Source: Alphaproteobacteria bacterium
GTDB taxonomy: Bacteria; Pseudomonadota; Alphaproteobacteria; Rhodospirillales; Rhodospirillaceae
Reading direction: 5' to 3'
Assembly (NCBI GenBank): GCA_015233585.1
Contig: JADFXL010000007.1
Span: 1 to 37,071 of the forward strand
Length of the DNA: 37,071 bases
A program made the translations under genes and the position numbers. Each line of letters opens with the position of its first letter. Position 1 is the first letter of the stretch. The notes beneath the pieces were generated by a model. It searched no databases and was not told where the DNA came from. It was given only the letters and a program-made list of their open reading frames with translations. Of this stretch, positions 1-13,064 are shown piece by piece.

Positions 1-23
1 CCAGGGGAAGGGGCAACGATCTC

Positions 24-52
24 TTGACACTTCCGGGAACCCTGCATTAAAC
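24..52 (+). promoter_or_regulatory. candidate sigma70-type promoter upstream of nuoA
   Basis: TTGACA at 24-29, 17-nt spacer, then weak -10-like TTAAAC at 47-52; about 270 nt upstream of nuoA. Confidence 0.25.
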
Positions 53-323
53 CATTCGATATGGCTTATGGCACGGGGGTGCCGATGAGCCGAACGCTCG
101 AACCGGCACGCCAACGGATAAAAGGGGGGGATCGGAGCGGCAAAGGCAGAACCTGCGGACCAATCGCTGTAATCCAGGCGTGTTGTTGGCTGCCTTTGAA
201 GTTGTTTTCCGGACTCCTAATAAAAATACCGCTCGGCTGGTTTGACCATTGCTTTGAGACGTGACGCAGGAACCAACCGGCGGACGTGCAGAGCGTTGGG
301 TGTTGAGGGGGGAGGGGGGCCAC

Positions 324-689
324 GTGAAAGATTTGTTGCGGGAATACCTGCCGATTTTGATCTTTCTTGGAATTGCCATTGGCGTTGCCGGTGGTGCGGT
401 CATTGCTTCCTACATCATTGCGCCACAGCGGCCGGACCCTGAAAAGGACTCCGCGTACGAGTGCGGGTTCGAGGCGTTCGAGGACGCCCGCGTAAGGTTC
501 GATGTGCGTTACTATCTTGTGGCAATTCTGTTCATCATATTTGATCTGGAAGTGGCGTTTCTGTTTCCATGGGCGATCACCCTGGGCAAGATTGGCATGT
601 TCGGTTTCTGGTCGATGATGGTGTTCCTTATCATCCTGACTATCGGATTCATTTATGAGTGGAAGAAGGGAGCGTTGGAATGGGAGTGA
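324..689 (+). CDS. nuoA: NADH-quinone oxidoreductase subunit A
   Basis: [17 protein letters not shown]...[43 protein letters not shown] is classic NuoA. GTG start at 324 preferred over the ORF-track start at 261 (purine-rich ggagggggg just upstream). Confidence 0.95.
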   Translation: MKDLLREYLPILIFLGIAIGVAGGAVIASYIIAPQRPDPEKDSAYECGFEAFEDARVRFDVRYYLVAILFIIFDLEVAFLFPWAITLGKIGMFGFWSMMVFLIILTIGFIYEWKKGALEWE

Positions 690-1234
690 TTAAGGGCGTC
701 GCCCTGGGCCCGGACCACGCTTTGCCACCAGGAGCTGACCAGGACGCGTTGCTGGCGGCTGTCGGCGATGAGATACAAGACAAGGGCTTTGTGCTGGCCA
801 ATGTCGACAAGCTGGTCAACTGGGCGCGCACCGGTTCGATGTGGCCGATGACTTTTGGTCTTGCCTGTTGCGCCATCGAGATGATCCACAGCTATTGCTC
901 ACGGTACGATCTGGACCGCTTCGGCGTGGTGCCGCGTGCGAGTCCGCGTCAATCCGATCTCATCATCGTCTCTGGGACTCTGACCAACAAGATGGCCCCA
1001 GCTTTGCGCAAGGTCTACGACCAGATGTCGGAGCCGCGCTGGGTCATCTCCATGGGGTCGTGCGCCAACGGTGGTGGATATTATCACTACGGCTACTCGG
1101 TGGTGCGGGGCGTGGACCGGATCATTCCAGTCGATGTTTACGTTCCTGGCTGCCCGCCGTCGGCGGAAGCGCTGGTCTACGGCGTCATGCAATTACAGAA
1201 AAAAATCAAACGGACCGGAACGCTTTTCCGCTGA
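680..1234 (+). CDS. nuoB: NADH-quinone oxidoreductase subunit B
   Basis: [69 protein letters not shown] at 680. Confidence 0.95.
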   Translation: MGVIKGVALGPDHALPPGADQDALLAAVGDEIQDKGFVLANVDKLVNWARTGSMWPMTFGLACCAIEMIHSYCSRYDLDRFGVVPRASPRQSDLIIVSGTLTNKMAPALRKVYDQMSEPRWVISMGSCANGGGYYHYGYSVVRGVDRIIPVDVYVPGCPPSAEALVYGVMQLQKKIKRTGTLFR

Positions 1235-1276
1235 TTTCTGGCATCCGCGAAGTCTCAAGCCGACGGGCGAGGAACG

Positions 1277-1894
1277 ATGTCGCAAGCACATCAGGCACTG
1301 CAAGAACTAGGCGAATACCTCCGCGCGGCGCTGCCTCAGGACATTTTGTCGGTGGAGGTGGCGAAAGGGGAACTGGCGCTGGTTGCCCAGCGGTCGGCCA
1401 TTGTCAAGGTTCTCACCTTTCTGCGCGATGACGCGAACTGTCAGTTCAAACAGCTTATGGATGTGTGCGGGGTGGACTTCCCTTCGCGTGAACAGAGGTT
1501 TGAGGTTGTCTACAATCTTCTGTCCCTCAAGCAGAATCAGCGTATCCGGGTGAAGGTCTGCACCGACGAGTCGACGCCAGTACCCTCGGTGTGCGGAGTA
1601 TTCTCCTCGGCCAACTGGTTTGAGCGGGAAACGTGGGACATGTTCGGCATTCCCTTTGCCGATCACCCGGACCTGCGCCGCATCCTCACCGATTATGGGT
1701 TCGAGGGGCACCCGCTGCGCAAGGACTTCCCCCTCTCCGGGTACGTTGAACTGCGCTACGATGACGAGCAGAAGCGGGTGGTCTATGAGCCTGTGAAACT
1801 CACCCAGGAGTTCCGTGGCTTCGACTTCCTCAGCCCGTGGGAGGGTTATGCCGGCCCGCTGCCCGGCGACGAGAAGGCGGAGGGAAAGAAGTAA
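1277..1894 (+). CDS. nuoC: NADH-quinone oxidoreductase subunit C
   Basis: [50 protein letters not shown] is the 30-kDa subunit signature. Confidence 0.95.
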   Translation: MSQAHQALQELGEYLRAALPQDILSVEVAKGELALVAQRSAIVKVLTFLRDDANCQFKQLMDVCGVDFPSREQRFEVVYNLLSLKQNQRIRVKVCTDESTPVPSVCGVFSSANWFERETWDMFGIPFADHPDLRRILTDYGFEGHPLRKDFPLSGYVELRYDDEQKRVVYEPVKLTQEFRGFDFLSPWEGYAGPLPGDEKAEGKK

Positions 1895-1895
1895 C

Positions 1896-3074
1896 ATGGC
1901 GGAAGCCCAGCTTAATACCTACTCGCTCAACTTCGGTCCGCAGCATCCGGCGGCACATGGTGTGTTGCGGCTGGTGGTGGAACTCTCGGGCGAGACGATC
2001 GAACGCGCCGATCCGCATATCGGGCTTCTGCATCGCGGCACCGAAAAGCTGATCGAGAACAAGACGTATGCTCAGGCTCTGCCCTATTTCGATCGGCTGG
2101 ACTACTGCGCGCCGATGGCCGAGGAGCATGTGTTCGCCCTGGCGACTGAAAAGCTGCTGGGGATCGATGTGCCGCGCCGTGCTCAGTTCATCCGCGTTCT
2201 GTATGCCGAGATCAGTCGGTTGCTCAGCCATATCCTTAACGTGACTTCGGCTGCGCTCGACCTCGGCGCCATGACGCCGTTGCTGTGGCTGTTTGAAGAA
2301 CGCGAAATCCTGATGGAGTTCTATGAGCGTGTTTGCGGCGCGCGAATGCACGCCAACTACTTCCGGCCGGGCGGCGTGGTTTATGACATGCCTGCGGGCT
2401 TGGCCGAGGACATCGGCAAGTGGGTGGACCGCTTTCCTTCCATGCTGGACGACATGGAGACCCTGCTGACCGAGAATCGCATTTTCAAGCAGCGGACGGT
2501 GGATATCGGCATCGTGTCGCGGGAACAGGCACTGGACCATGGGTTCGCCGGGCCGGTGCTGCGAGCCTCGGGCGTGCCCTGGGATTTGCGCAAGGCCCAG
2601 CCCTATGATGTCTATGGAGAAATGGACTTTGATATTCCCATCGGCAAGCATGGCGACTGCTATGACCGGTATCTGGTGCGGGTCGAGGAGATGCGCCAGT
2701 CATTGCGCATCATACGCCAATGTCTGGACAAGATGCCGGAAGGGCCGGTTCGGGTTCAGGACCGCAAGATCATGGCGCCGCCGCGCGCCGAGATGAAGAA
2801 GTCGATGGAGGGCCTAATCCATCACTTCAAGCTGTTCAGCGAGGGGTTTCATGTGCCCGCTGGCGAGACCTATTGCGCGGTCGAGGCCCCCAAGGGCGAG
2901 TTTGCGGTCTATCTGATTGCCGACGGCACCAACAAGCCGTATCGCTGCAAGATCCGTTCCCCTGGATATGTCCACCTGTCGGCGATGGATATGCTGACGC
3001 GAGGGCACATGTTGGCCGACATCCCGGCGGTTATCGGCTCCATTGACATCGTTTTCGGTGAGATCGACCGATGA
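1896..3074 (+). CDS. nuoD: NADH-quinone oxidoreductase subunit D
   Basis: [22 protein letters not shown]...[18 protein letters not shown]...[18 protein letters not shown] at 1896. Confidence 0.95.
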   Translation: MAEAQLNTYSLNFGPQHPAAHGVLRLVVELSGETIERADPHIGLLHRGTEKLIENKTYAQALPYFDRLDYCAPMAEEHVFALATEKLLGIDVPRRAQFIRVLYAEISRLLSHILNVTSAALDLGAMTPLLWLFEEREILMEFYERVCGARMHANYFRPGGVVYDMPAGLAEDIGKWVDRFPSMLDDMETLLTENRIFKQRTVDIGIVSREQALDHGFAGPVLRASGVPWDLRKAQPYDVYGEMDFDIPIGKHGDCYDRYLVRVEEMRQSLRIIRQCLDKMPEGPVRVQDRKIMAPPRAEMKKSMEGLIHHFKLFSEGFHVPAGETYCAVEAPKGEFAVYLIADGTNKPYRCKIRSPGYVHLSAMDMLTRGHMLADIPAVIGSIDIVFGEIDR

Positions 3075-3694
3075 CCGAGCACGCGAACCATCAAAACGGC
3101 GTTGAACCGGCGACCTTTGCCTTCGCGCCCGATTATCTCCGGCAGGCCGAGCAGTTTATTGCCAAGTATCCGCCCGGCCGGCAGGCCAGCGCAGTGATGC
3201 CGCTGCTGGATCTGGCGCAGCGCCAGCATGGGTGGCTGCCGCGGGCGGCTATCGATACCGTGGCTTCGATGCTGGAGATGCCGCCAATCCGTGTTCAGGA
3301 GGTGGCGACCTTCTACTCCATGTACGTGCACCATCCGGTTGGGGAGCATCACGTTCAGGTCTGCACCAACCTGCCATGCTGGCTGCGAGGGTCGGACGAG
3401 GTGGTGCGTGCCTGTCATGATGTTCTCGGGGTCGATCCCGGCAGCACCACGGCGGATGGAAAGTTTACCGTAGCCGAGGTGGAATGCGCGGGAGCCTGCG
3501 TCAATGCTCCGGTGGTGCAGATTGGCGACGACTATTACGAGGATCTGGACTACGAAACGACCAAAAAGATCCTGGAGGCCCTGAAGCGGGGCGAGAAACC
3601 TCAACCCGGATCGCAAACCGGGCGGCAATGCTCGTGTCCGGCCGGTGGTCCCACCACCCTCAAAAAGGTGGCTCCGGCCACTGGAGGCGCGTGA
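3071..3694 (+). CDS. nuoE: NADH-quinone oxidoreductase subunit E
   Basis: 24-kDa 2Fe-2S subunit: [39 protein letters not shown] overlap with nuoD. Confidence 0.95.
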   Translation: MTEHANHQNGVEPATFAFAPDYLRQAEQFIAKYPPGRQASAVMPLLDLAQRQHGWLPRAAIDTVASMLEMPPIRVQEVATFYSMYVHHPVGEHHVQVCTNLPCWLRGSDEVVRACHDVLGVDPGSTTADGKFTVAEVECAGACVNAPVVQIGDDYYEDLDYETTKKILEALKRGEKPQPGSQTGRQCSCPAGGPTTLKKVAPATGGA

Positions 3695-4989
3695 TGCTCA
3701 GTGACAAGGATCGCATCTTTACCAACCTGTACGGTTTTCTGGATCGAGGGTTGGCAGGTGCGCAGGCGCGGGGCGACTGGAGCAACACCAGGGAACTTTT
3801 AGCCAAGGGCCGTGACTGGATCATTGAGGAGATGAAAGGTTCGGGCCTGCGCGGGCGCGGCGGCGCCGGATTTCCCACCGGCCTCAAATGGTCGTTCATG
3901 CCCAAGCAGGAAGCGCCGGGTCGGCCGCACTATCTGGTGATCAACGCCGACGAAGGCGAACCCGGAACCTGCAAGGACCGGGACATCATCCGTAACGATC
4001 CCCACAAGCTTGTCGAGGGCGCGTTGCTGGCGTCCTTCGCCATGGGCAGTCACTGCTGCTATCTGTACATTCGCGGCGAATTCTATCGCGAGGCCCAGGC
4101 CCTGCAAGCGGCCATCGACGAGGCCTATGCCGCCGGTCTGATCGGCCGGAATGCGTGTGGCTCCGGGTGGGATTTTGATTTTTACATCCATCGCGGGGCC
4201 GGGGCCTATATCTGCGGCGAGGAAACGGCTCTCATCAACAGCATCGAGGGCCGCAAGGGGCAGCCGCGTCTGAAGCCGCCGTTTCCGGCCGGTGTCGGTT
4301 TGTGGGGCTGCCCGACCACGGTCAACAATGTTGAGTCCATTGCGGTGACGCCCGAAATCCTGCGGCGGGGCGGGGCGTGGTTTGCGGCGCTGGGGCGGCC
4401 AAAAAACAGCGGCATCAAGGTGTTCTGCATCTCCGGCCACGTCAACAATCCCTGCAACGTCGAAGAAGAAATGGGGATTCCCTTGCGGGAGCTGATCGAG
4501 CGCCATGCGGGCGGGGTGCGTGGCGGCTGGGATAATCTTCTGGCGGTGATACCCGGAGGCTCGTCGGTTCCCGTGCTGCCGAAGGAAATCTGCGACCATG
4601 TGCTGATGGACTTTGATTCGCTGCGCGATGTGCGGTCGGGTCTCGGCACGGCGGCAGTCATCGTCATGGACAAGTCCACCGATATCGTCCGCGCCATCGC
4701 CCGGCTGTCCCGGTTCTATACCCATGAAAGCTGCGGCCAATGCACCCCGTGCCGGGAAGGCACCGGCTGGATGTGGCGGATGATGGAGCGGATGGTGACC
4801 GGGGACGCGGACTTGGCGGAGATTGACGTGCTGGAGGAAGTTAGCCGGCAGATCGAGGGCCACACCATCTGTGCCCTTGGTGACGCGGCAGCGTGGCCGG
4901 TGCAGGGGTTGATCCGGCATTTCCGGCCGGAACTCGAACGGCGCATCAAACAGCGGCAATCGGTGCGAGTGGCGGCACAGGCGGCATAG
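3694..4989 (+). CDS. nuoF: NADH-quinone oxidoreductase subunit F
   Basis: [70 protein letters not shown] at 3694 rather than the ORF-track start. Confidence 0.95.
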   Translation: MLSDKDRIFTNLYGFLDRGLAGAQARGDWSNTRELLAKGRDWIIEEMKGSGLRGRGGAGFPTGLKWSFMPKQEAPGRPHYLVINADEGEPGTCKDRDIIRNDPHKLVEGALLASFAMGSHCCYLYIRGEFYREAQALQAAIDEAYAAGLIGRNACGSGWDFDFYIHRGAGAYICGEETALINSIEGRKGQPRLKPPFPAGVGLWGCPTTVNNVESIAVTPEILRRGGAWFAALGRPKNSGIKVFCISGHVNNPCNVEEEMGIPLRELIERHAGGVRGGWDNLLAVIPGGSSVPVLPKEICDHVLMDFDSLRDVRSGLGTAAVIVMDKSTDIVRAIARLSRFYTHESCGQCTPCREGTGWMWRMMERMVTGDADLAEIDVLEEVSRQIEGHTICALGDAAAWPVQGLIRHFRPELERRIKQRQSVRVAAQAA

Positions 4990-5005
4990 GGAGGGGTACG
5001 GGTAC

Positions 5006-7069
5006 ATGCCGAAGCTTACCATCGACGGCATCGAGATCGAGGTTGAACCGGGTACTACGGTGCTTCAGGCGGCCGAGCAGCTCGGGATCGAGATTCCTCG
5101 ATTCTGCTATCACGAGCGTTTGTCGATCGCTGGCAATTGCCGCATGTGTCTGGTCGAAGTCGCCCCTGGCCCGCCAAAGCCGGTGGCCTCCTGCGCCATG
5201 CCCACGGCGGACGGCATGATTGTGAAGACCGACAGCCCGATGGTGCGCAAGGCGCGCAAGGGGGTCATGGAATTCATCTTGATCAACCACCCCCTCGATT
5301 GTCCGACCTGTGACCAGGGCGGGGAGTGCGACCTCCAGGATCAGGCCATGCTCTATGGCTGTGACCGGGGACGCTTCCACGAGGAAAAGCGTGGCGTTCA
5401 GGACAAGGATTTTGGCCCGCTCATCAAGAATTTCATGACTCGCTGCATTCTTTGCACCCGCTGTGTGCGCTTTGCCACGGAAGTGTGCGGCGTTCCCGAC
5501 GTGGGGGCCATCGGTCGGGGCGAGCATACGGAAATCACCACCTATCTCGACCGGGCGCTGGCCTCGGAACTGTCTGGGAATCTGGTTGATTTGTGCCCGG
5601 TGGGGGCATTGACCAACAAGCCCTATGCTTTTTCCGCACGCTCGTGGGAGTTGCGCCGAACCGAGTCCATTGACGTGCTTGATGCTATGGGTTGCAATAT
5701 TCGGATAGATACCCGTGGAAGTCAGGTGATGCGGGTTTTGCCGCGCGTCAACGAGGATGTCAACGAGGAGTGGATTTCCGACAAATCGCGCCATGCCTGT
5801 GATGGTTTGCTGCGTCAGCGTCTCGACACACCCTATGTGCGCCGCGACGGCCAGTTGCGGCCTGCCTCCTGGGCGGAAGCGTTTGCGGCGATCGCGGGCA
5901 GGGTCAAGGGGCTGCCGGGCGGTCGTATCGCTGCGATCGCCGGGGATCAGGCCGATTGCGAGTCCATGGTGGCGCTGAAGGATCTGATGACGGCGCTGGG
6001 GTCGGACAATCTGGAATGTCGTCAGGACGGGGCCAGGGTCGATCCGTCGGTTCGGGCTTCCTACCTGTTCAATTCGACCCTGGCCGGGATCGAGGCTGCC
6101 GACGCTCTGCTGATCATCGGCGCCAATCCCCGGTGGGAAGCTCCGGTGCTGAACGCCCGCATTCGCAAGCGATATCTTACCGGCAAGTTGAAGACCGGGG
6201 TGGTTGGGCCACGGATCCATCTGACGTACCGCTATGATCATCTCGGCGAGGGGCCGGCAGCGTTGAAGGAAGTCGCGGCGGGACGGCATCCGTTCTTCGA
6301 GGTGATGAAACACGCACAGCGGCCGATGTTGATTTTGGGCATGGGAGCCCTGACCCGTGCCGATGGTGGCGTCGTGCTGGGAGAGGCGTGCAAGCTGGCC
6401 TACGCAGCGGGTCTGATAAAACCCGACTGGAACGGTTTTAACGTCCTGCATACCGCTGCGGCCCGTGTCGGCGGGCTTGATCTTGGGTTCGTCCCTGGGC
6501 GGGGCCGGGGCTTGGCCGATCTTTTGGCCGATGCCGGGACAGGGGCCATTGAGGTGGTGTACCTGCTGGGCGCGGATGAGATGGATATGACCCGTCTGGG
6601 CAAGGCGTTCGTGATCTATCAGGGGCACCACGGCGACGCCGGGGCGCAACGCGCCGACGTGGTGTTGCCAGGGGCGGCCTATACTGAAAAGGACGCGACC
6701 TACGTCAACACCGAAGGCCGGGTGCAGAACACCCGGATGGCGACTTTTCCACCGGGCGAGGCGCGCGAGGACTGGAAGATCGTCCGCGCGCTGTCCGAAG
6801 TTCTAGGTCATAGACTGCCCTTTGATACGCTGGCCCAGGTTCGGTCGCGACTGGTTCAGGTCAATCCGGTGTTTGCTGGCGGCGAGGTGACCCATGCCGC
6901 CTGGGGGGCCTTCGGGGAATCGGGGACCCTGGATCCGGCGCCGTTTCTGTCGCCAATCCAGAATTTCTATATGACCGACCCGATCAGTCGCGCTTCCGCC
7001 ACCATGGCGGAATGCACCAGGGTCTTTATCATGGCGCGAGAGGCACAGGGGACGGGCACTCATGGATAA
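5006..7069 (+). CDS. nuoG: NADH-quinone oxidoreductase subunit G
   Basis: N-terminal 2Fe-2[35 protein letters not shown]; molybdopterin-type C-terminal region. Confidence 0.95.
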   Translation: MPKLTIDGIEIEVEPGTTVLQAAEQLGIEIPRFCYHERLSIAGNCRMCLVEVAPGPPKPVASCAMPTADGMIVKTDSPMVRKARKGVMEFILINHPLDCPTCDQGGECDLQDQAMLYGCDRGRFHEEKRGVQDKDFGPLIKNFMTRCILCTRCVRFATEVCGVPDVGAIGRGEHTEITTYLDRALASELSGNLVDLCPVGALTNKPYAFSARSWELRRTESIDVLDAMGCNIRIDTRGSQVMRVLPRVNEDVNEEWISDKSRHACDGLLRQRLDTPYVRRDGQLRPASWAEAFAAIAGRVKGLPGGRIAAIAGDQADCESMVALKDLMTALGSDNLECRQDGARVDPSVRASYLFNSTLAGIEAADALLIIGANPRWEAPVLNARIRKRYLTGKLKTGVVGPRIHLTYRYDHLGEGPAALKEVAAGRHPFFEVMKHAQRPMLILGMGALTRADGGVVLGEACKLAYAAGLIKPDWNGFNVLHTAAARVGGLDLGFVPGRGRGLADLLADAGTGAIEVVYLLGADEMDMTRLGKAFVIYQGHHGDAGAQRADVVLPGAAYTEKDATYVNTEGRVQNTRMATFPPGEAREDWKIVRALSEVLGHRLPFDTLAQVRSRLVQVNPVFAGGEVTHAAWGAFGESGTLDPAPFLSPIQNFYMTDPISRASATMAECTRVFIMAREAQGTGTHG

Positions 7070-8075
7070 CCTGTGGAGCGACTATATCTGGCCGTTGATC
7101 ATCATCGTCGCGGAGATCCTGCTGATCGTGCTGCCGATCATGGGGCTCGTGGCCTACACGACCCTGGCCGAGCGCAAGATCATCGGCGCGATGCAACTGC
7201 GCAAGGGGCCGAACGTCGTCGGACCGTTCGGGTTGTTGCAGCCGCTGGCTGATGGGGCCAAGCTGTTTCTCAAGGAAACCATCATTCCCACAGGGGTTAA
7301 CCGGCCGGTGTTCTTCCTGGCGCCAATGCTCACCCTGATCCTGGCGCTGGTCGCCTGGGCGGTGGTGCCGTTTGCCAAGGGGGTGGTTCTGTCGGATATC
7401 AACGTTGGCATCCTCTATCTGTTTGCCATTTCGTCGCTGGGTGTTTATGGCATCATCATGGCTGGCTGGGCCTCGAACTCCAAGTATGCCTTCATGGGCG
7501 GGCTGCGGTCGGCGGCGCAGATGGTATCTTACGAGGTGTCCATCGGCTTCGTGCTCATTTGCGTGCTGTTGTCGGCGGGGTCGCTCAACCTGACGAAGAT
7601 CGTTGAGGCGCAGCGGACGGTTTGGTACGTCATCCCTCATCTGCCCATGTTTGTCGTGTTCTATGTCTCGGGTCTGGCCGAGTGCGGACGTACGCCGTTC
7701 GATCTGCCGGAAGCCGAGGCCGAACTGGTGGCCGGTTACAATGTCGAATACTCGGCCATGTCCTTCGCCCTGTTTCAGTTGGGCGAGTACGCCAACATGA
7801 TTCTCATGAGCGCCATGGGGACGACCCTGTTTCTGGGCGGGTGGCTGCCGCCGTTCGATATCGCGCCGCTCAACTGGATTCCGGGCTTTATCTGGTTCGT
7901 CATGAAGACGGCGATCCTGCTGTTTGGGTTCATCTGGGTTCGCGCCACGTTCCCGCGTTACCGTTATGACCAACTGATGCGCCTGGGCTGGAAGGTATTC
8001 CTGCCGCTCTCGCTGTTCTGGCTGGTGCTGACGGCGGGTATTCTGGTTTCCACCGGCTGGCTCCCCAACGCGTAA
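7062..8075 (+). CDS. nuoH: NADH-quinone oxidoreductase subunit H
   Basis: [61 protein letters not shown]. Confidence 0.95.
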   Translation: MDNLWSDYIWPLIIIVAEILLIVLPIMGLVAYTTLAERKIIGAMQLRKGPNVVGPFGLLQPLADGAKLFLKETIIPTGVNRPVFFLAPMLTLILALVAWAVVPFAKGVVLSDINVGILYLFAISSLGVYGIIMAGWASNSKYAFMGGLRSAAQMVSYEVSIGFVLICVLLSAGSLNLTKIVEAQRTVWYVIPHLPMFVVFYVSGLAECGRTPFDLPEAEAELVAGYNVEYSAMSFALFQLGEYANMILMSAMGTTLFLGGWLPPFDIAPLNWIPGFIWFVMKTAILLFGFIWVRATFPRYRYDQLMRLGWKVFLPLSLFWLVLTAGILVSTGWLPNA

Positions 8076-8085
8076 TCGGAGGACG

Positions 8086-8580
8086 ATGAAGATGGCTTTT
8101 CTGGATCGCATCGCGTCCGCCTTTCTCCTGTCCGAGATACGCTCGGGCATGGCGCTGACGCTGCGTTACATGTTCAAGCCGAAAGTGACGATCAACTATC
8201 CCTTCGAGAAAGGGCCGTTGAGTCCGCGATTCCGTGGCGAGCATGTGTTGCGTCGTTATGCCAATGGCGAGGAGCGGTGCATCGCATGCAAACTGTGTGA
8301 GGCTATTTGCCCGGCCCAGGCCATCACCATTGAGGCCGCCCCGCGCGCCGATGGCAGCCGCCGCACCACACGCTACGATCTTGATCTGACAAAGTGCATC
8401 TTTTGCGGTCTGTGTCAGGAGGCGTGCCCGGTCGACGCCATCGTCGAGGGACCAAACTTTGAATACGCCACGGAAACGCGGGAAGAGATGATGTACGACA
8501 AGGCTCACCTGCTTGCCAATGGGGACCGGTGGGAGACAGAAATTGCGATGCGGCTGGAGATCGAGGCGCCGTACCGCTAA
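8086..8580 (+). CDS. nuoI: NADH-quinone oxidoreductase subunit I
   Basis: Two 4Fe-4S motifs [15 protein letters not shown] and [16 protein letters not shown]. Confidence 0.95.
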   Translation: MKMAFLDRIASAFLLSEIRSGMALTLRYMFKPKVTINYPFEKGPLSPRFRGEHVLRRYANGEERCIACKLCEAICPAQAITIEAAPRADGSRRTTRYDLDLTKCIFCGLCQEACPVDAIVEGPNFEYATETREEMMYDKAHLLANGDRWETEIAMRLEIEAPYR

Positions 8581-8643
8581 GGGGAAGCGAGAGTCGGCTA
8601 TGAAGTTTACCGTCAAGGCCAATGGGGCCGGGAAGGGGGGCGC

Positions 8644-9258
8644 GTGATCATTCAAACACTCATATTCTACGTGTTCGCCGCCATTACCGTGGCGGGGGGC
8701 GTGATGGTGGTCACGGCTCGTAATCCGGTTCATTCGGTCCTGTTTCTGATTTTGACTTTTTTTACCGCTGCGGGTTTGTTCATCCTGATGGGGGCTGAAT
8801 TCCTGGCCATGGTGCTGGTGGTGGTCTATGTCGGTGCCGTGGCAGTGCTGTTTTTGTTCGTTGTCATGATGCTGGACATAAACTACCTTAAGTTGCGGGA
8901 GGGATTCCTTCAGTACCTGCCAACAGGGGTCGTGATTGGCCTTATTCTGCTGGTGGAGCTGGTGATGATCGCGGGTAAGTGGGTACTCTCTCCCGCTTCC
9001 CTGGAATCGCGCGCGGCTCCGACGCCGATGTTGGTTAAACTCACCAATACGGAGGCGTTGGGACAGGTTCTGTATACCAACTACCTGTATCTGTTTGAGG
9101 CGGCTGGTCTGGTGCTGCTGGTGGCCATGATCGGTGCGATCCTGCTCACCCATCGTGTGCGGCCAGGGGTGCGTCGCCAGAAGATCGTCGACCAGTTGGC
9201 GCGGACCAAGGGTAATTCGCTGGAAATCAAAAAAGTTCCGATCGGGGGAGGGGTCTGA
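8644..9258 (+). CDS. nuoJ: NADH-quinone oxidoreductase subunit J
   Basis: [55 protein letters not shown] start. Confidence 0.95.
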   Translation: MIIQTLIFYVFAAITVAGGVMVVTARNPVHSVLFLILTFFTAAGLFILMGAEFLAMVLVVVYVGAVAVLFLFVVMMLDINYLKLREGFLQYLPTGVVIGLILLVELVMIAGKWVLSPASLESRAAPTPMLVKLTNTEALGQVLYTNYLYLFEAAGLVLLVAMIGAILLTHRVRPGVRRQKIVDQLARTKGNSLEIKKVPIGGGV

Positions 9259-9569
9259 TGATGCAGATCGGCCTGGGCCATTATCTGACCGTGGGGGCGA
9301 TTCTGTTTACGCTCGGCGTGTTCGGCATTTTTCTCAACCGCAAGAACGTCATCACTATCTTGATGTCTGTCGAGTTGATGTTGTTGGCCGTCAACATGAA
9401 CATGGTCGCCTTTTCCACGCACCTTCATGACCTTGCGGGACAGGTGTTTGCCCTGTTCATCCTGACGGTCGCGGCGGCGGAGGCGGCAATCGGCTTGGCG
9501 ATCGTGGTTGTGTTCTTCCGCAACCGGGGTTCCATTGAGGTCGAAGACATCAATCAGATGAAGGGTTAG
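9258..9569 (+). CDS. nuoK: NADH-quinone oxidoreductase subunit K
   Basis: [57 protein letters not shown]. Confidence 0.95.
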   Translation: MMQIGLGHYLTVGAILFTLGVFGIFLNRKNVITILMSVELMLLAVNMNMVAFSTHLHDLAGQVFALFILTVAAAEAAIGLAIVVVFFRNRGSIEVEDINQMKG

Positions 9570-9576
9570 GCCGGCC

Positions 9577-11508
9577 ATGTATGTCGCAGTAGTCTTCCTT
9601 CCCCTGCTTGGCGCCTTCATCGCGGGCCTGTTTGGCCGCACCCTCGGTGATCGCGGGGCGCAACTGGTGACTTGTGCCGGTCTTGGCGGCTCGGCGGCGA
9701 TGGCGGTAGGGATATTTCTGGATGTTGCCGTGGGTGGACATGCCCAAACGCATGAGTTGTTTACCTGGATCAGCTCCGGCACCCTCGATATTACCTGGGC
9801 GTTGAAATACGACACCCTGACCGCCGTCATGTTGCTGGTGGTCACTTTGGTTTCGTTCATGGTGCATGTCTACTCCATCGGCTATATGCACCACGATCCG
9901 TCGGTCCCCCGCTTCATGAGCTACCTGTCGCTGTTCACGTTCTGCATGTTGATGCTGGTGACGGCGGGCAATCTGGTGCAGCTTTTCTTTGGCTGGGAGG
10001 GGGTAGGGCTGTGCTCGTACCTTTTGATCGGGTTCTGGAATGACCGGCCGTCGGCCAATGCGGCGGCAATCAAGGCCTTCGTCGTCAATCGTGTCGGCGA
10101 CTTTGGTTTCGCGCTGGGAATTTTCGGGATCTATTATCTGTTTGGTTCCGTAAACTTTGAGGCCATCTTTGCCGCAGCGCCACAGCACGCCCACGAGACA
10201 GTACAGTTCTTCGGGGTCAGCGGTAATGCGATGACCATCATTTGTTTACTGTTGTTCGTGGGAGCCATGGGCAAATCGGCCCAGATCGGTCTCCACACAT
10301 GGCTTCCCGATGCCATGGAAGGTCCGACGCCAGTATCGGCCTTGATTCATGCCGCGACCATGGTCACGGCGGGTGTGTTCATGGTCGCGCGCATGTCGCC
10401 TTTGTTCGAGCTGTCGGAGACGGCGCTCATGGTGGTGACGGTAGTAGGGGCAACCACGGCCTTTTTTGCCGCCACCATCGGCTGTGTTCAGAACGATATC
10501 AAACGGGTGATTGCCTATTCCACCTGTTCGCAACTTGGGTATATGTTCTTTGCTTTGGGCGTTTCGGCCTATCAGGCGGCGATCTTCCATCTGATGACCC
10601 ACGCCTTCTTCAAGTCGCTGCTGTTCCTTGGCGCTGGTTCGGTGATCCACGCCATGTCAGGGGAGCAGGACATGCGGCGCATGGGTGGAATTTGGCGCCA
10701 CGTCAAGATTACCTACGCTGTTATGTGGATCGGCAGCCTGGCTCTGGCTGGTATTCCGTTCTTCGCAGGTTATTACTCTAAGGACATCATTCTGGAAGCG
10801 GCATTCGGCGCCCATTCGGCGGTGGGTGAATATGCTTACTGGATGGGGATTGCCGCTGCATTCATGACGGCTTTCTATTCCTGGAGACTGTTGCTGATGA
10901 CCTTCCATGGCAAGGCGCATGCCGAGGACAGGGTAATGGCTCATGTCCATGAGTCGCCATTGGTGATTACGGTGCCGCTGATGCTGCTGGCGCTGGGGGC
11001 GGTGTTCTCCGGGATTATCGGCGTCGGAGCTTTTGTTGGCGAGGGACGGGAGGGGTTCTGGCGAGAGGCACTGGTGGTGCTCGGTTCTCACCCTGCGCTT
11101 GAAGCGGCTCATCATTCGCCATGGTTGGTCAGTCTGCTGCCCATTATTGTCGGGGCAGGCGGGATTGCGCTTGCCTATGGGTTTTACGTATACATGCCGG
11201 CAGTTCCTCTCGGGTTGGCCCGGGCTCTTCCTGCCGTGCATCGCTTTCTGCTCAACAAGTGGTACTTTGACGAAGCCTATGACTTTCTGTTTGTTCGGCC
11301 AGCGTTCGCCCTTGGGCGTGGGCTGTGGAAGGATGGCGACGGGGCCGTGATCGATGCGGTTGGGCCAGACGGAATCGCGGCGGCTACTCGCTCCGTGGCG
11401 AGGCGCATGGCCGCGTTGCAGTCCGGCTACGTCTACCATTATGCCTTCGCCATGATCGCGGGTGTTACCGCGTTCGTGAGCTGGTACATGTTCCTTTACC
11501 AAGGCTGA
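9577..11508 (+). CDS. nuoL: NADH-quinone oxidoreductase subunit L
   Basis: [57 protein letters not shown]. Confidence 0.95.
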   Translation: MYVAVVFLPLLGAFIAGLFGRTLGDRGAQLVTCAGLGGSAAMAVGIFLDVAVGGHAQTHELFTWISSGTLDITWALKYDTLTAVMLLVVTLVSFMVHVYSIGYMHHDPSVPRFMSYLSLFTFCMLMLVTAGNLVQLFFGWEGVGLCSYLLIGFWNDRPSANAAAIKAFVVNRVGDFGFALGIFGIYYLFGSVNFEAIFAAAPQHAHETVQFFGVSGNAMTIICLLLFVGAMGKSAQIGLHTWLPDAMEGPTPVSALIHAATMVTAGVFMVARMSPLFELSETALMVVTVVGATTAFFAATIGCVQNDIKRVIAYSTCSQLGYMFFALGVSAYQAAIFHLMTHAFFKSLLFLGAGSVIHAMSGEQDMRRMGGIWRHVKITYAVMWIGSLALAGIPFFAGYYSKDIILEAAFGAHSAVGEYAYWMGIAAAFMTAFYSWRLLLMTFHGKAHAEDRVMAHVHESPLVITVPLMLLALGAVFSGIIGVGAFVGEGREGFWREALVVLGSHPALEAAHHSPWLVSLLPIIVGAGGIALAYGFYVYMPAVPLGLARALPAVHRFLLNKWYFDEAYDFLFVRPAFALGRGLWKDGDGAVIDAVGPDGIAAATRSVARRMAALQSGYVYHYAFAMIAGVTAFVSWYMFLYQG

Positions 11509-11515
11509 GGCGGCA

Positions 11516-13045
11516 ATGACGGACTGGCACCTGCTTTCTCTGGTAACGTTCCTGCCGCTCCTCGGCGCGGTGTTCATTCTCACCGTTCGCGGCGATGAAG
11601 CGGTGGTGGCGCGCAATGCCCGCAATGTCGCGCTGCTCACTTCCAGCGTCACCTTCCTGTTATCGCTGGGGCTGTGGTTCAACTTCGATCCCACCACAGC
11701 CAATTTCCAGTTTCAGGAATCGGCGCCCTGGCTGCCGGGGCTGGGGATCAATTATCGCATGGGGGTGGATGGAATTTCCGTCCTGTTCGTGCTGTTGTCC
11801 ACCCTGCTGACCCCGCTGTGCATCCTGTCAAGCTGGGAGGCGATCAAGGTTCGGGTCAAGGAGTATATGATCGCCTTTCTGATCCTTGAGACCATGATGG
11901 TGGGGATGTTCTGCGCCCTGGACCTGTTCGTTTTTTACATGTTCTTCGAAGGCGTCCTGATCCCCATGTTTGTGATTATCGGGGTGTGGGGGGGGCCGCG
12001 CCGGGTCTATGCCGCATTCAAGTTCTTTCTCTACACGCTTCTGGGATCGGTGCTGATGCTGCTGGCCCTGCTTGCGATGTATTTCGCGGCGGGTAACACC
12101 AGTGACATCCCGACTTTGCTGGCGTTCAACTTCCCGGCCAGTATGCAGCCCTGGCTATGGCTGGCCCTGTTTGCTTCGTTCTCGGTGAAGGTGCCGATGT
12201 GGCCGGTCCATACCTGGTTGCCCGATGCCCACGTCGAGGCGCCGACCGCCGGTTCGGTGATTTTGGCCGGGGTGTTGCTGAAGATGGGAGCGTACGGGTT
12301 CGTGCGGTTTTCGGTGCCGATGTTGCCGGAAGCCACGATAACATTCACGCCGCTGATCTATACGCTTTCGGTGATTGCCGTGATCTATACCTCGCTGGTG
12401 GCTCTGGCGCAGGAAGATATGAAGAAGCTGATCGCTTATTCGTCGGTGGCCCACATGGGCTTTGTTACCATCGGCCTGTTTGCGATGACCCAGCAGAGCG
12501 TTGAAGGCGCTCTGTTCCAGATGCTCAGCCACGGCGTAGTGGCTGGGGCGCTGTTCCTTTGCGTCGGCGTGGTCTACGACCGGATGCACACCCGCGAGAT
12601 TGCCGCCTACGGCGGGTTGGTCGGCCGGATGCCGCGTTATGCGCTGGTGTTCATGGTCTTCATGCTGGGTTCGGTCGGATTGCCGGGAACCAGCGGGTTT
12701 GTCGGTGAGTTTCTGATCCTGCTCGGCGTGTTCCAGGTCAACACCTGGGTTGCCCTGTTCACGACTACCGGCGTGGTTTTGGGGGCGGCATACATGCTAT
12801 ATCTGTACCGGCGGATCATCTTCGGCAAGCTGGTGCGACCCGAACTCAAGGGTATCCTGGACCTGAGCCTACGCGAGGTCGTCATTTTCGCGCCGCTCGT
12901 GATCCTGGTCCTGTGGATGGGGGTGTATCCGACGCCATTTCTTGAAATGTTTCATGCCTCGGTCGCCGCATTGATTGAAAAGAACGAGATCGCCAGGGCC
13001 GCGACGACTGCCGCGACATCTGCCCTGGCGTTGGCGGTTCATTGA
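11516..13045 (+). CDS. nuoM: NADH-quinone oxidoreductase subunit M
   Basis: [75 protein letters not shown]. Confidence 0.95.
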   Translation: MTDWHLLSLVTFLPLLGAVFILTVRGDEAVVARNARNVALLTSSVTFLLSLGLWFNFDPTTANFQFQESAPWLPGLGINYRMGVDGISVLFVLLSTLLTPLCILSSWEAIKVRVKEYMIAFLILETMMVGMFCALDLFVFYMFFEGVLIPMFVIIGVWGGPRRVYAAFKFFLYTLLGSVLMLLALLAMYFAAGNTSDIPTLLAFNFPASMQPWLWLALFASFSVKVPMWPVHTWLPDAHVEAPTAGSVILAGVLLKMGAYGFVRFSVPMLPEATITFTPLIYTLSVIAVIYTSLVALAQEDMKKLIAYSSVAHMGFVTIGLFAMTQQSVEGALFQMLSHGVVAGALFLCVGVVYDRMHTREIAAYGGLVGRMPRYALVFMVFMLGSVGLPGTSGFVGEFLILLGVFQVNTWVALFTTTGVVLGAAYMLYLYRRIIFGKLVRPELKGILDLSLREVVIFAPLVILVLWMGVYPTPFLEMFHASVAALIEKNEIARAATTAATSALALAVH

Positions 13046-13064
13046 GGGATTAGGGGGAAAGCGC

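Noticed and set aside
79-109. Hammerhead-like motif GTGCCGATGAGC...GCTCGAACCGGCAC upstream of nuoA
   Set aside because: Resembles CUGAUGA...GAA but the invariant U is C and stem II pairing would consume core nucleotides; most likely a plain hairpin.
3799-5031. 410-aa minus-strand ORF opposite nuoF
   Set aside because: Shadow ORF of nuoF; no recognisable domain.
4946-6649. 567-aa minus-strand ORF opposite nuoG
   Set aside because: Antisense to a clear nuoG; low-complexity Arg/His/Gly-rich translation typical of high-GC shadow ORFs.
7029-9153. Long minus-strand ORFs (7029-8150, 7930-9153) opposite nuoH-nuoJ
   Set aside because: Q/H/R-rich antisense translations with no family motifs; nuo genes on the plus strand are unambiguous.
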